Shown here piece after piece: positions 25,152 to 34,900 of a DNA stretch of 64,000 nt. The stretch is taken from positions 1 to 64,000 of the forward strand of contig PZPC01000011.1 of NCBI GenBank assembly GCA_003045895.1, in the 5' to 3' direction. The position numbers and the translations under genes were made by a program. The stretch's first letter is position 1. The number at the start of each line of letters is the position of its first letter. The DNA is from Bacteroidota bacterium. GTDB lineage: Bacteria > Bacteroidota > Bacteroidia > Chitinophagales > Saprospiraceae. The notes under the pieces were generated by a model, which saw only the letters and a list, made by a program, of their open reading frames with translations, did no database searches and had not been told where the DNA came from.

Positions 25152-25943
25152 TTATTCTACCTTATCCTCGGCCAGCGTAAAGGTGCGGCTAACGGGATTC
25201 AGCGGCGAGGGAACCGTGTTGCCTTTGGCATCTACCAGGGTCAGCGTCACGGTGTTTTCACCCATGGGCAGGTTTTTCAGGAAGTAGGGCTGCCAGTTAT
25301 TGACCAGGAAACTGGTGTCGGCTACAGCCACCTTGACCATGTAATCTTCACCTAATTTGACGTTGGCGAGGTAAAAATCGAGCATGACATTTTCGGTGTC
25401 TTTACCCACGTAAGTGCCTTTTGGGCGGCTGTAGAAAAGCATGGGCGAAGTCACTTCTGCTTGCTCGGTGATGGTTTTACCCTCAATGGCAACCTTAGCC
25501 ACTTTGGCCGCCGCCGGGTGCTTGATGCTCTCGTGGTAAGAGCGGCTCAGGAATGCCAGGATAAAATGTGTTCCATCAGGAATATCGTACTCGAATTCGG
25601 GCTGGTACTTGGCCGCGTAGGGCTCCGTGTCTACGATCAGGTGAAGGTGCTGGCCTTCGGCAGAGTTGGCACACATCTTTTGGTCGGCATCGGGTGTTTG
25701 AGCGCCCAGGGCATAACCACTTTTGCCACCGTCAACTACAAATTTGAATTGGCCTTTTTTATAGTCCATGGACCGAATGGCTGCATCAGGAAAGTCTGGT
25801 GAAGCGGGCATCGGTACCAGGTTAATAACCGATTTAGCTGGTGCAACTTGTTCCATGGTTTCTTCTGCAGCAGGCGCCTCGGCTCCACTTCCGCAGGCAG
25901 TCAGGAAGACTGTTAATAGGGCGAAAAAAAAGAATGTTCTCAT
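25152..25943 (-). CDS. Hypothetical lipoprotein
   Basis: A 263-residue protein. The start at 25943 gives a proper lipoprotein signal (MRTFFFFALLTVFLTACGSG, Cys17); an in-frame ATG ten codons upstream would bury it. The mature protein opens with an Ala/Glu-rich linker, then a beta-rich body containing CANSAEGQHLHLIVDTEPY and DGTHFILAFLSRSYHESIKH. The His-rich turns could bind metal, but no family is recognised. The last third (VKLGEDYMVKVAVADT, NTVTLTLVDAKGN) looks like an Ig or fibronectin-type fold. It is divergent from copA, which allows a link with copper handling, but that is only context. Confidence 0.8.
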   Translation of the reverse strand: MRTFFFFALLTVFLTACGSGAEAPAAEETMEQVAPAKSVINLVPMPASPDFPDAAIRSMDYKKGQFKFVVDGGKSGYALGAQTPDADQKMCANSAEGQHLHLIVDTEPYAAKYQPEFEYDIPDGTHFILAFLSRSYHESIKHPAAAKVAKVAIEGKTITEQAEVTSPMLFYSRPKGTYVGKDTENVMLDFYLANVKLGEDYMVKVAVADTSFLVNNWQPYFLKNLPMGENTVTLTLVDAKGNTVPSPLNPVSRTFTLAEDKVE

Positions 25944-26115
25944 CTTGAATTGATTTATGAAATTGAGTTGCATGCTTATTCCCCGTAATTTGGGTCGATA
26001 AACATGTCTTTATTAAAACTACGGCTAAGTTACATATGTTCATTTGTTTGCAGGGGGCGTTAAAAAAATAAATTTACCTTTTGCCTCACTACTCAAGAAG
26101 GTTAAGCAAATTACT

Positions 26116-28224
26116 ATGGTAAAGGATCAGGTAGAATTAACGGTTGATGGTATGGATTGCAACAATTGCGCCATGAGCATTACCCGCTTTCTGGAAAGAA
26201 AGGGATTAGAAGAAGTATACGTTAATTTCCAAACCAAAGAAGTCCGGTTTAAGCGCGCTGAAGATAAACTCTCCCTGGAAAAAGTCAAGGAAGGCATTAG
26301 GAAGTTGGGCTATACGGTGGTTGAGCCTGAACAAAAGCTGCCTTTCTGGGACCTGGGCAAAAAAATGTTGGTGAGTGCCCTCTTTACGGCCCCAATGCTG
26401 CTGGGGCATTTACTGATGCTGGTGGGCCTGGAATTGGCCTGGCTGCACGATCCCTGGGTACAACTGGCCCTGGCTACACCTCCTTTTCTCATTGGCCTGG
26501 CTCATTTTGGCAGCAGTGCCCTGCGCAGTATCCGTGGTGGTGTCCCCAATATGGATGTCCTCATTTTTACGGGCAGTACGGCCGCCATGGTCTACAGTAT
26601 CCTGGGGATGTTTTTAGGTGATCCGTCCTATTACTTTTTTGAAACTGCGGCTACGATTATTACTTTGGTACTCATGGGCAACTGGCTGGAGCATCGCGCC
26701 GTTGCACAAACCACCAGTGCGATTGGTGAGCTTTCCCAGCTGCAAGTCGCTACCGCGAAGGTGATTATGCCTTCGGGGACGGTAGTGGAAGTGCCAAAAG
26801 AAGAATTAATTATTGGCAACCGCTTACAAGTCAATGAAGGCGATGTGATTCCAACCGACGCCAAGGTGATGGCGGGCAACGGTGCCGTCGACGAAAGTAT
26901 GCTTACCGGCGAGAGTATGCCCGTTAGCAAAGCCGCCGAAGACGAAGTGATTGGTGGAAGCGTGCTCGTGCAGGGCAATTTGCAACTACAGGTGACCGCA
27001 CTGGGCAAAAACACGGTCCTGGAACAGATGGTCGAACTCGTCAAGACCGCCCAGCAAGACAAACCGCCTATTCAGCAGCTCGCCGACAAGATCAGTGCTG
27101 TTTTTGTGCCCGTCGTGTTGGGCATCGCATTGTTAACCTTTGGTTTAGGGCATTTTGCTTTCCACCTGAGCAGCCAGCAGGCCCTGATGAACGCCATTGC
27201 GGTGCTTGTTATTTCCTGCCCCTGTGCCATGGGGCTGGCCACCCCCACGGCCGTCATGGTGGGCGTAGGTCGGCTGGCTAAGCTGGGCGTCCTCATCAAA
27301 GGCGGCCGCACGGTCGAGCAACTCGCCAGCATTCAACACCTCGTCTTCGATAAGACAGGCACCCTTACTACCGGGAAATTTCGGATTGAATCGGCCCAGT
27401 ATCCACAAGGCGAGATGAAATTGGCCAATGGCCTGGCCTGGGCCATGGAGCAGTACTCGAGTCATCCCGTGGCCAAGTCGTTGCGCCTGGCGTTGGAAGG
27501 GCTTCCCCGGGAAATTCATCTTCCTGAATTGACGGTGGAAGAACAGCAGGGTATCGGATTAGTAGCCAGGGACGAGGCTGGCACGGTTTACCGCATTGGC
27601 TCAAGTCGGCTGTTTTCGGACGAACAGGAGCAATCCGAAGGAGATATTTTTCTCTTTCGCGATGACCAGTTGATGGCCGTTTTTAAATTAGGTGATGACC
27701 TCAAGACCGGGGTGCAACAAGCGCTTCACGACCTGGAGGCAGCAGCTATCCAGACCTATATTCTCAGCGGCGACCGGGAGGAGAAAACCCGCCAGTTGGC
27801 CCACCAGCTGGGGGTCGACAACTACTACGCCGAGCAACTGCCGGCCGAGAAACTAGCCATTATCCGCGAAATCAGTTCCCATGGCCCCACGGCCATGGTC
27901 GGCGATGGGATCAATGATGCCCCGGCCCTGGCGCAGGCCGACCTAGGCATCTCCCTGAGTAGTGCCTCTCAGGTAGCCATTCAATCGGCGAAGGTGATTT
28001 TATTGAACGGACGTATCGATATCCTGCCGCAAGCCTTTTCCCTGGCCAAACATACCGTCACTACTATCCGGCAAAATCTGTTCTGGGCGTTTATCTACAA
28101 TATCGTTGCTATTCCCATTGCTGCTGTCGGTTTACTCAACCCCATGTGGGGGGCCTTTTTTATGGCTTTCTCAGATGTGGTCGTCATTGGGAATTCCCTC
28201 CGCCTCAAATACAAAAAGATTTAA
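26116..28224 (+). CDS. copA: Copper-exporting P-type ATPase (CopA)
   Basis: A 702-residue P1B-1 ATPase pumping Cu(I) out of the cytoplasm. One N-terminal HMA domain has GMDCNNC (C15, C18). Then come eight transmembrane segments with CPC at 368-370, the TGES loop (MLTGESMPVS), the phosphorylation site D412 in DKTGT, SHPVAKSL, and GDGINDAPAL near the end. The ATG at 26116 is chosen over an upstream TTG (26044) because it sits right before the HMA strand. Unlike CcoI at 6732 it lacks the N-terminal cysteine cluster, so the pair looks like one detoxification and one oxidase-supply pump. It is followed by a thioesterase gene. Confidence 0.94.
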   Translation: MVKDQVELTVDGMDCNNCAMSITRFLERKGLEEVYVNFQTKEVRFKRAEDKLSLEKVKEGIRKLGYTVVEPEQKLPFWDLGKKMLVSALFTAPMLLGHLLMLVGLELAWLHDPWVQLALATPPFLIGLAHFGSSALRSIRGGVPNMDVLIFTGSTAAMVYSILGMFLGDPSYYFFETAATIITLVLMGNWLEHRAVAQTTSAIGELSQLQVATAKVIMPSGTVVEVPKEELIIGNRLQVNEGDVIPTDAKVMAGNGAVDESMLTGESMPVSKAAEDEVIGGSVLVQGNLQLQVTALGKNTVLEQMVELVKTAQQDKPPIQQLADKISAVFVPVVLGIALLTFGLGHFAFHLSSQQALMNAIAVLVISCPCAMGLATPTAVMVGVGRLAKLGVLIKGGRTVEQLASIQHLVFDKTGTLTTGKFRIESAQYPQGEMKLANGLAWAMEQYSSHPVAKSLRLALEGLPREIHLPELTVEEQQGIGLVARDEAGTVYRIGSSRLFSDEQEQSEGDIFLFRDDQLMAVFKLGDDLKTGVQQALHDLEAAAIQTYILSGDREEKTRQLAHQLGVDNYYAEQLPAEKLAIIREISSHGPTAMVGDGINDAPALAQADLGISLSSASQVAIQSAKVILLNGRIDILPQAFSLAKHTVTTIRQNLFWAFIYNIVAIPIAAVGLLNPMWGAFFMAFSDVVVIGNSLRLKYKKI

Positions 28225-28266
28225 AGGTAGATCCAACCGCAATGGTTATTTTGCCTTGGTTTTTTT

Positions 28267-28274
28267 TAGCTTTG
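28267..28274 (+). promoter_or_regulatory. Predicted -7 element of the thioesterase gene
   Basis: TAGCTTTG, a match to TAnnTTTG, 4 bases before the ATG at 28279. The closeness implies a very short leader. Confidence 0.45.
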
Positions 28275-28278
28275 CCCA

Positions 28279-28695
28279 ATGTACACACACGAACATACCA
28301 AGCGGGTACGCTACGGAGAAACGGATCAGATGGGCTATCTCTATTATGGCAACTACGCCCAGTACTACGAAATCGGTCGGGCCGAAATGATTCGTTCCCT
28401 CGGACTCAGTTATCGGGAAATGGAGACCGAACACCGTATCCTGATGCCAGTCATGAGCTTGCAGTGCCGGTATGTTCGCCCGGCCTTGTATGATGAGTTG
28501 ATCACCATCCGTACGACCTTGCGGCATTTGCCCGAAAAAACCATTACGTTCTACATGGAGTTATACAATGAAAAGGGTAAATTGGTAAATGGAGGTCAGG
28601 TTAAACTTTGTTTCCTGGACGCTAATTCCCAGCAAGTTATCCCAGCTCCTGCCTTTTTACTGGAAAAACTACAACCCTATTTTGAGAAGAATTAA
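28279..28695 (+). CDS. Acyl-CoA thioesterase, hot-dog fold (YbgC/4HBT family)
   Basis: A 138-residue hot-dog-fold thioesterase hydrolysing acyl-CoA. VRYGETDQMGYLYYGNYAQYYEIGR holds the 4HBT catalytic segment, in which the Asp of ETDQMG is the expected nucleophile or base. Strands LQCRYVRPALYDELITIRT and FYMELYNEKGKLVNGGQV follow. The size is normal for YbgC-like enzymes; the chain length of the acyl group is unknown. A reading frame for a YihY-type protein overlaps or follows directly. Confidence 0.9.
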   Translation: MYTHEHTKRVRYGETDQMGYLYYGNYAQYYEIGRAEMIRSLGLSYREMETEHRILMPVMSLQCRYVRPALYDELITIRTTLRHLPEKTITFYMELYNEKGKLVNGGQVKLCFLDANSQQVIPAPAFLLEKLQPYFEKN

Positions 28696-29683
28696 ATGGC
28701 CTACGGCTGATGAAGTACAAAAGTGGTTTTTGAACCTGCCGGTGGTCAAGCAGTTGCTGGCCTGGTCGAAGGTTACTTCATTGCCGGGTTTTTTTAAAGT
28801 TCCAATCTACGATGTGGTGATTTTTGTCTTTAACGAAATTCGCCGTTTTGACCTCTTTACCCGCGCCAACAGCATTGCTTTCAGCTTCTTTTTGTCGTTG
28901 TTTCCTTCCTTGTTGATGTTGTTCACCTTTACACCTTTTTTGCTGGATTTTTTTAGTGGTATCGTTCCTGAGTTGGCGAACTTTAATACCATCTTAAAAG
29001 AAGAAATCAACCGGGTAATGCCCGGCCAGGCTGGTGACATGGTTTTCGATTTTATCCACGAAATAACCACCGAACCTCGGATTGGCTTGTTATCTACCGG
29101 TTTTATCCTGGCCATTTACTTCGCTTCCAATGGGATGTTGGCCATGATGCAAAGTTTCCAGAAATCTTATCGCGATACATTCAAACAACGCGGTGCACTC
29201 AAGAAGCGTGCAATAGCCATCATGCTGACCGGCCTTGTCGGTTTTTTGGTGATATTTTCTGTCGTTTTCATTATTTTGGGTGGACTTTTCATCAATTGGA
29301 TTGCTGCTGTGGTGCACCTGACCAAACTGGGCATCCTGGCCATCACCTTGCTGCGTTGGTTGGCCATCATTATGGTTTTCTACTTCTCCATTGCTGCTCT
29401 ATATCGCTATGGATCTGCTACTTATCGCCGTTTTCCTGTTTTTTCGGCCGGTACGACGCTGGCCACGGTGCTGTCCATGTTGTCTTCTATTGCGTTTTCG
29501 TTCTACATCGACGAATTCAATCGCTACGATTCTTACAGTAAATTTTATGGCTCCATCGGAACACTCATTATTATGATGCTCTGGATCCAGCTCAACTCAC
29601 TTATTCTACTCATTGGCTTTGAGCTCAATGCGGCTATTGCCGTCAACCGGGATTTAAAAGCGAAGATTGAGGATGATTTGTGA
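28589..29683 (+). CDS. YihY/BrkB family membrane protein
   Basis: An integral membrane protein with the YihY/virulence factor BrkB pattern: RANSIAFSFFLSLFPSLLML, FTPFLLDFF, AIYFASNGMLAMMQSFQKSY, then helices near 215-240, 250-275 and 290-345, with the conserved FYGSIGTLIIMMLWIQLNSLILLIG and ELNAA near the end. The family has often been called RNase BN in error; its function is unsettled. The only ATG is at 28589, 107 bases inside the thioesterase gene. A TTG at 28730 (Leu-Asn-Leu-Pro) would avoid the overlap and still keep every conserved helix, so the true start is uncertain. Confidence 0.88.
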   Translation: MEVRLNFVSWTLIPSKLSQLLPFYWKNYNPILRRIKWPTADEVQKWFLNLPVVKQLLAWSKVTSLPGFFKVPIYDVVIFVFNEIRRFDLFTRANSIAFSFFLSLFPSLLMLFTFTPFLLDFFSGIVPELANFNTILKEEINRVMPGQAGDMVFDFIHEITTEPRIGLLSTGFILAIYFASNGMLAMMQSFQKSYRDTFKQRGALKKRAIAIMLTGLVGFLVIFSVVFIILGGLFINWIAAVVHLTKLGILAITLLRWLAIIMVFYFSIAALYRYGSATYRRFPVFSAGTTLATVLSMLSSIAFSFYIDEFNRYDSYSKFYGSIGTLIIMMLWIQLNSLILLIGFELNAAIAVNRDLKAKIEDDL

Positions 29684-29721
29684 TTTATGGAACCTTTTGT
29701 CTTCAAATACACACAGTCTGT

Positions 29722-29729
29722 TAAATTTG
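29722..29729 (+). promoter_or_regulatory. Predicted promoter of the PorV/PorQ-family gene
   Basis: TAAATTTG matches the -7 consensus, with TTG at 29697-29699 about 22 bases upstream as a -33 element. The ATG at 29791 follows after a leader of about 58 bases. Confidence 0.55.
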
Positions 29730-29790
29730 TACTATCAACACGGCGAAATTGCTTATTGCTGCGTTAATAACGCAAAGAATTGATATTGAT

Positions 29791-30882
29791 ATGAGGCATT
29801 TGCTACATAGTTTTACCCTATTGCTGAGTCTGAGTCTGTGGATGTTCGGCTTACAGGCGCAAAAATATTCCAACGAGTTTCTTTCCATTGGGGTAGGAGC
29901 CCGGGCCCAGGCCATGGGTAACTCGGTGGTTGCCAGTACCAACGACATCTATGCCGGGGTCTGGAATCCGGCGGGATTAGCGGCACTTACACCCGACGAT
30001 GGCCTCCAAATCGGCGCTATGCACTCCGAGTGGTTTGGCGGCGTGGGTAAATTCGACTACCTGGGATTCACGCTTCCCACTACCCAGGCGGGAAACCGCC
30101 TGGCTTTCAGCCTGGTGCGTTTTGGGATCGATCAAATCCCCAATACCCTCTCCCTGTACGAAAGCGATGGCTCCATCAATTTTGACAACTTGCGCGAATT
30201 CTCGGCGGCGGATTACGGCTTCTTCGGCTCTTACGCCAAGCAGATCGACAAACCCCAAGGGCCCCTCCGCATTGGCGGTTCGGTCAAGGTAGTTCACCGG
30301 CGTATCGGTCCTTTTGCAACTTCCTGGGGCTTTGGTGCCGACCTGGGCGTACAACTCATCCGGGACAAATGGACCTGGGGCCTGATGGCCAAAGATATTA
30401 CGACCACTTTTAACGCCTGGAGCTTCTCCTTCACACAGGAAGAGAAAGATGTATTGGAACTGACCAACAACGAAGTCCCCATCAACTCGGTAGAAATTAC
30501 CCGCCCTCAGCTGATTTTTGGCGGCGCCAGGCTGTTTACCATTAGCCAGAAGGTCACCTTGTTGTCTGAACTCAACCTGGCCTTTACTTCCGATGGCCAG
30601 CGCAACACCCTGATTTCGGCAGATCCCATCAGTATCGATCCCAGCCTGGGCCTGGAAATGGCTTACCGCGACTTTCTGCTGCTTCGTGCCGGGGTCAATC
30701 AGTTTCAGTACGAACAGGATTTCAGCCAACAGGAAAACCTAACGGTCAGGCCGAGCATGGGCATTGGCCTCCGGCTGGGTAGCCTACTGGTCGATTACGC
30801 TTACACCGATTTGGGCGACAACCGCAATACCTTCTCCCACGTCATTAGTTTGAAACTGGGATTAAAGCCCCGGAAGCGATAA
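29791..30882 (+). CDS. PorV/PorQ family outer-membrane protein
   Basis: A 363-residue protein with a signal peptide (LLHSFTLLLSLSLWMFGLQAQ) and a FadL-like beta-barrel. The mature N-terminus KYSNEFLSIGVGARAQAMG and the DIYAGVWNPAGLA segment are the hallmark of the PorV/PorQ family; PorV shuttles T9SS cargo from the translocon to the attachment machinery. Alternating hydrophobic strands run to the C-terminus (FSHVISLKLGLK). Which of the several paralogues this is cannot be decided here. The start at 29791 is chosen over an upstream TTG because it gives a clean signal peptide. Confidence 0.88.
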   Translation: MRHLLHSFTLLLSLSLWMFGLQAQKYSNEFLSIGVGARAQAMGNSVVASTNDIYAGVWNPAGLAALTPDDGLQIGAMHSEWFGGVGKFDYLGFTLPTTQAGNRLAFSLVRFGIDQIPNTLSLYESDGSINFDNLREFSAADYGFFGSYAKQIDKPQGPLRIGGSVKVVHRRIGPFATSWGFGADLGVQLIRDKWTWGLMAKDITTTFNAWSFSFTQEEKDVLELTNNEVPINSVEITRPQLIFGGARLFTISQKVTLLSELNLAFTSDGQRNTLISADPISIDPSLGLEMAYRDFLLLRAGVNQFQYEQDFSQQENLTVRPSMGIGLRLGSLLVDYAYTDLGDNRNTFSHVISLKLGLKPRKR

Positions 30883-31233
30883 ATAATTGAGATTTTGGTC
30901 CGCCGATAGGACAACCTTTTGCCAGGTTGTTCGTTAATAAAAGACACCAATAAGCGAATTGTAAGGTTGCTTTTTATTGAACTTTTCAACTGAAAAACAA
31001 CCTACTCAAACAAGATTAACCACGCAGGTGCCTTAAGCGTTTTGGCTCTACACTTTTTAAATTAGGGCTTGACTTCGTGCTTGTCTAGGGCGGGCCTCAA
31101 TGCGGAAGCAATTCCGTATTCTCATTGCGAGACAAGGGGATTACCGAACCAGGCCAGCGGCCTTATACATGTTTTTCTGAGGGTCCAAAACCACCTGGCA
31201 CTTGTGTGGTTGTTTTTTCTTAAGGTCGGCAAT
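30883..31233. other. 351-base gap between convergent genes
   Basis: No coding frame or RNA gene is supported. It holds a small repeat ACAACC-N8-GGTTGT at 30911-30930 after the PorV/PorQ-type gene. Near the end of the LON-domain gene, an AACCAC/GTGGTT pair followed by GTTTTTTC (about 31189-31218) may serve as a weak terminator. Confidence 0.5.
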
Positions 31234-31869
31234 TCAGATTTTTGGCGGGATCAGATTCTTGAAATGCCCGTTCAGTTGAGCGCGATTGCGCAAATTCTCC
31301 ATCTCTTTCACCACTGGAATTACCCGACTGATTTGCTCCAGCAGAACATGTTGCCGGGTTGTTGCAGCAAGTGTCAGGAGAAATTCATACTCCTGGTCCG
31401 GATTGAAACCGACGTAATGGGCAATATCGAAAGTTGTAAAAGCAGCTGCGTTTTTCGGGAGGGGCTTACTGATATCCAGTGCAACGAATAGCTCGCGGGC
31501 ACGTTGCAGAATCTGCTCATTGACCAACCGATTTTCATTGCTTTCGAAAGGGTAATCCTTCACCAGTCCACCAGCGTATAGTTTTTCGCCCAACTGCGGA
31601 TAAAATTCCTGGATACGGACAATCCCCAGTGCCTGGGTTTTTACGTCCATTTCTCCTCCTGGATACACTTTCTCAATGGCCAACAGTCGGACCTCCGTCG
31701 CATATTCTTTGATACTTCCGTGCTGGAAAAAAGGAATGGCAAAGGTGAGCTGATCCTGCTCGCAATCCCTCATGAGCTGGCGGTAGCGCGGCTCAAAAAT
31801 GTGGAGGTTTAAAGCTTCACCGGGGAAGACAACGATCTGTAATGGGAAGAGGGCTAATGTCCTTGACAT
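31234..31869 (-). CDS. LON peptidase substrate-binding-domain protein
   Basis: A 211-residue protein with only the Lon N-terminal substrate-binding domain. The start MSRTLALFPLQIVVFPGEAL gives the typical first strand; six extra codons upstream (from 31887) are possible but less typical. NLHIFEPRYRQLMRDC and ALGIVRI follow the Lon_N pattern, and the C-terminal half is helical (EYEFLLTLAATTRQHVLLEQI). No ATPase or protease domain is present. Such stand-alone proteins are widespread and of unclear function. It is convergent with the PorV/PorQ-type gene and divergent from the large macroglobulin gene. Confidence 0.88.
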   Translation of the reverse strand: MSRTLALFPLQIVVFPGEALNLHIFEPRYRQLMRDCEQDQLTFAIPFFQHGSIKEYATEVRLLAIEKVYPGGEMDVKTQALGIVRIQEFYPQLGEKLYAGGLVKDYPFESNENRLVNEQILQRARELFVALDISKPLPKNAAAFTTFDIAHYVGFNPDQEYEFLLTLAATTRQHVLLEQISRVIPVVKEMENLRNRAQLNGHFKNLIPPKI

Positions 31870-31983
31870 GTTTGATAAATTTACCAAAATCTACCTGCTC
31901 AAATAGTAGAGCATGGAATAAATAACAGTAAATTTATCCAGTTGTTATACAAATTCCTGAAAATGCACCAATACCTGTTTCCT

Positions 31984-34900
31984 ATGAATCGTTTTTTCGT
32001 TTTGTTAGCTTTAATTAGCCTATCCATTCTAACGAGTTGTCAGCCAAAACGAGCCGCCCGGCCGATGCCTGAGAGTGCCCAGGCCTATGTGTTGGCTTAT
32101 ACCCAGGGAATCATTTTCCGCACGTCATCCATCCGGATTCAATTTGCGGGAAACGTAGTGGAGGAGACTGATATCGGATCTTCACCAGCGCGCAACCTGG
32201 TCGCCCTTTCGCCAGCAGTGGCAGGCAACTGGACCTGGGAAGACCGGCAAACCCTGGCCTTTACTCCGACGGCTATGTTCGATTTTTCTACTTCCTACCT
32301 GGTAACCGTGCAGTTGGGAGATCTCTTCGATCAGGTACCCGAGGAAGCCAAGGTTTTCGAGTTTGCGGTCAATACCCGCGACCCCTTTGTGCGTATCGCA
32401 ACCGAAGGACTCAGTACGCCCGATTTTGCCATTCGTGAAAAACAGGTCCTGCAGGGCCGGCTGTTGACCTCCGATTTTGTCGCCGCTGACAAAGCAAGTG
32501 CGCTCCTCCAGGCTACCCAACAAGGGCGCACCCTGAGCCTCACCTGGTCCCACAATGATGAAGGCACGGTGCATTATTTCACCACGGGCAGTATCAACCG
32601 GGGCAATGAACCGTCCGCAGTGGTTTTGAACTGGAATGGGGTCGCCATCGGTGCCCAACAGAAAGGGCAGGAAAAGATTGAAGTTCCCGCTTTGGGCGAT
32701 TTTAAAGTTACCGCCGTAACCCCCATCAACGGCGGTGAATCCCGGGTGGATATCCATTTTTCGGATCCACTGGACGAACAACAGGATTTTTCAGGGTTGG
32801 TTAGTATATCCAATAGCGACAATGAATTTCGTTACCTCGTAGCCGGGCACGTACTCAAAGTTTACCCCAACACAGCGCTTTCTGGCGAACAGAAAGTCAG
32901 TGTTTTTACGGGTATTCGCAACCGTTACCAGGAAAAGATGCCGCGTACCAGCCTTTGGGATGTCACCTTCACCTCGGTCGAACCGCAGGTGCGTCTCGTG
33001 GGCAATGGCAGCATTTTACCAACGAGTACGGGGCTGGTTTTTCCGTTCGAAGCCATTGGCTTGCAGGCGGTAGAAGTAGAGCTGTTTAAAATTTACAACA
33101 ACAATATCCTGCAATTCCTGCAGAATAATTCTTACGACGGCAACGATGAAATGGCCAGGGTAGGTAAGGTGATTTTACGAAAATCCGTTCAGCTGAACCA
33201 ACTCAATCCGGCTGCTAATCAGCAGGACTGGATGCGCTACGCCCTCGATCTGCGCCAGTTTTTCGAAGCTGATCCCAAGGCCATCTACCAGGTTCGGATC
33301 GGTTTCCAACGGTCGCAAAGCTTGTATCCCTGCGCCGTTGACCGGTCGTACAATTTTTCCAACTACGATTGGCAACCCGAGAATCCAGATTTGCTGAGTT
33401 CCTGGTATGGTATTGAAGGCTATTATGACAACTACAGTTGGGAACAACGCGATGATCCTTGTTATCCAGCCTATTACAATTCGGATCGGTTTATTTCCCG
33501 CAACGTGCTGGCTTCCAATTTAGGCATCATTGTCAAAAGCCAACAAGACAAAAAATATCGGATAGCGGTTAGTGATTTGCGAAATACCCAGCCGCTGGCG
33601 GGTGTCAAAGTGAACTTCTACAACTACCAGCAGCAACTGCTGGGAACGGCAACCACCGGCAGTGATGGCCTGGCCAAAATCGAATTGCCAGAGAAAGCTT
33701 TTGTGCTGATCGCAGAAGCGTCGGGCGACCAGGGCTTCCTGCGACTCGACGACGCCGAAGCCCTCTCCCTGAGCCGTTTTGATGTGGCGGGCGCCGAAAC
33801 CCAGGAAGGCCTGAAGGGCTACATTTACGGAGAACGCGGCGTTTGGCGACCCGGTGATTCCGTCTATCTTCATTTTGTATTAGAAGACGAACAAGGACTA
33901 CTCCCCCCCGCTTACCCCATCACCTTTGAATTGCGTGACGCCCGGGGACAATTGGTGGAAAAGCGAGTGGGCGTGACGCCCCAGGGCATGATTTATCCCT
34001 TGTGGTTCAAGACCCAGGCCGATAGTCCTACCGGAATCTGGGAAGCCAAGGTGATTACTGGTGGTGCTCATTTCCAAAAAACGATCCGGATAGAGACGGT
34101 TAAACCTAACCGCATTAAAATTGACTTGAAATTTGCGGAGACCCCGCTGCGCCTAAGCGGCGGCAGCGGCGAAGTTAAATTAACGGCCGCCTGGTTGCAC
34201 GGGGCACCAGCGGCCAACCTGAAAGCCAACGTAGAAGCGAGTTTCAGCCTCCGCAAGGATGGTTTTCCCCGGTTTAAAGATTACCTCTTCCGGGATGCAG
34301 AAAACACCCAAACAGCCAATACGGCCGTTGTTTTTGATGGCGACTTGGATGCTGCCGGAGAGGGCACTTTTGCGGTGAAGCTTCCCCAGGCTACTACGGC
34401 CGCCGGCCCTCTGATGATGAGCCTGCGCAGCCGGGTTTACGAATCTGGCGGAAATTTCAGTACCGATAATCAAAGCGTAGAAGTTCATCCTTTTGATTTT
34501 TACGCCGGCCTTTTACTACCCACCAATCGCTACGGTAGCCCACAAATAACGGTCGGTGAGAAGACGGTCATAGAACTGGCCAGTGCCAACTACGCTGGCG
34601 AAGCTGCCGCCGGGCGAACATTAAAAGCTGAACTTTACCGGGTGGAGTGGCGCTGGTGGTGGGATGACGACGATGTCAACGGATCCCGCTATTCCCGGGA
34701 TCGCAACCTCAGCAGTTTGGCCAACGTAACCCGTAAGACCAATGCCCAGGGGCGTGCCAGTTGGGACATCAACGTCGCGGAATGGGGGCGCTACCTGCTC
34801 CGCGTTTGCGACCAAAGCTCGGGGCACTGCACCAGCGGTTACGTGTACGCGGGCTCACCCTGGTACAATGAGCAGGAGTTCTCGGAGGAAGCCACCATGC

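Noticed and set aside
26044-26115. Upstream TTG start for copA
   Set aside because: It would add 24 residues before the HMA domain with no family counterpart; the ATG at 26116 is the usual N-terminus.
29977-30729. Minus-strand reading frame of 250 codons
   Set aside because: Fully antisense to the PorV/PorQ-family gene, whose motifs are clear.
31060-31160. Possible structured RNA in the gap after the PorV/PorQ-type gene
   Set aside because: Short local repeats such as GCGGAA/TTCCGT exist, but no consistent fold or known RNA family could be seen.
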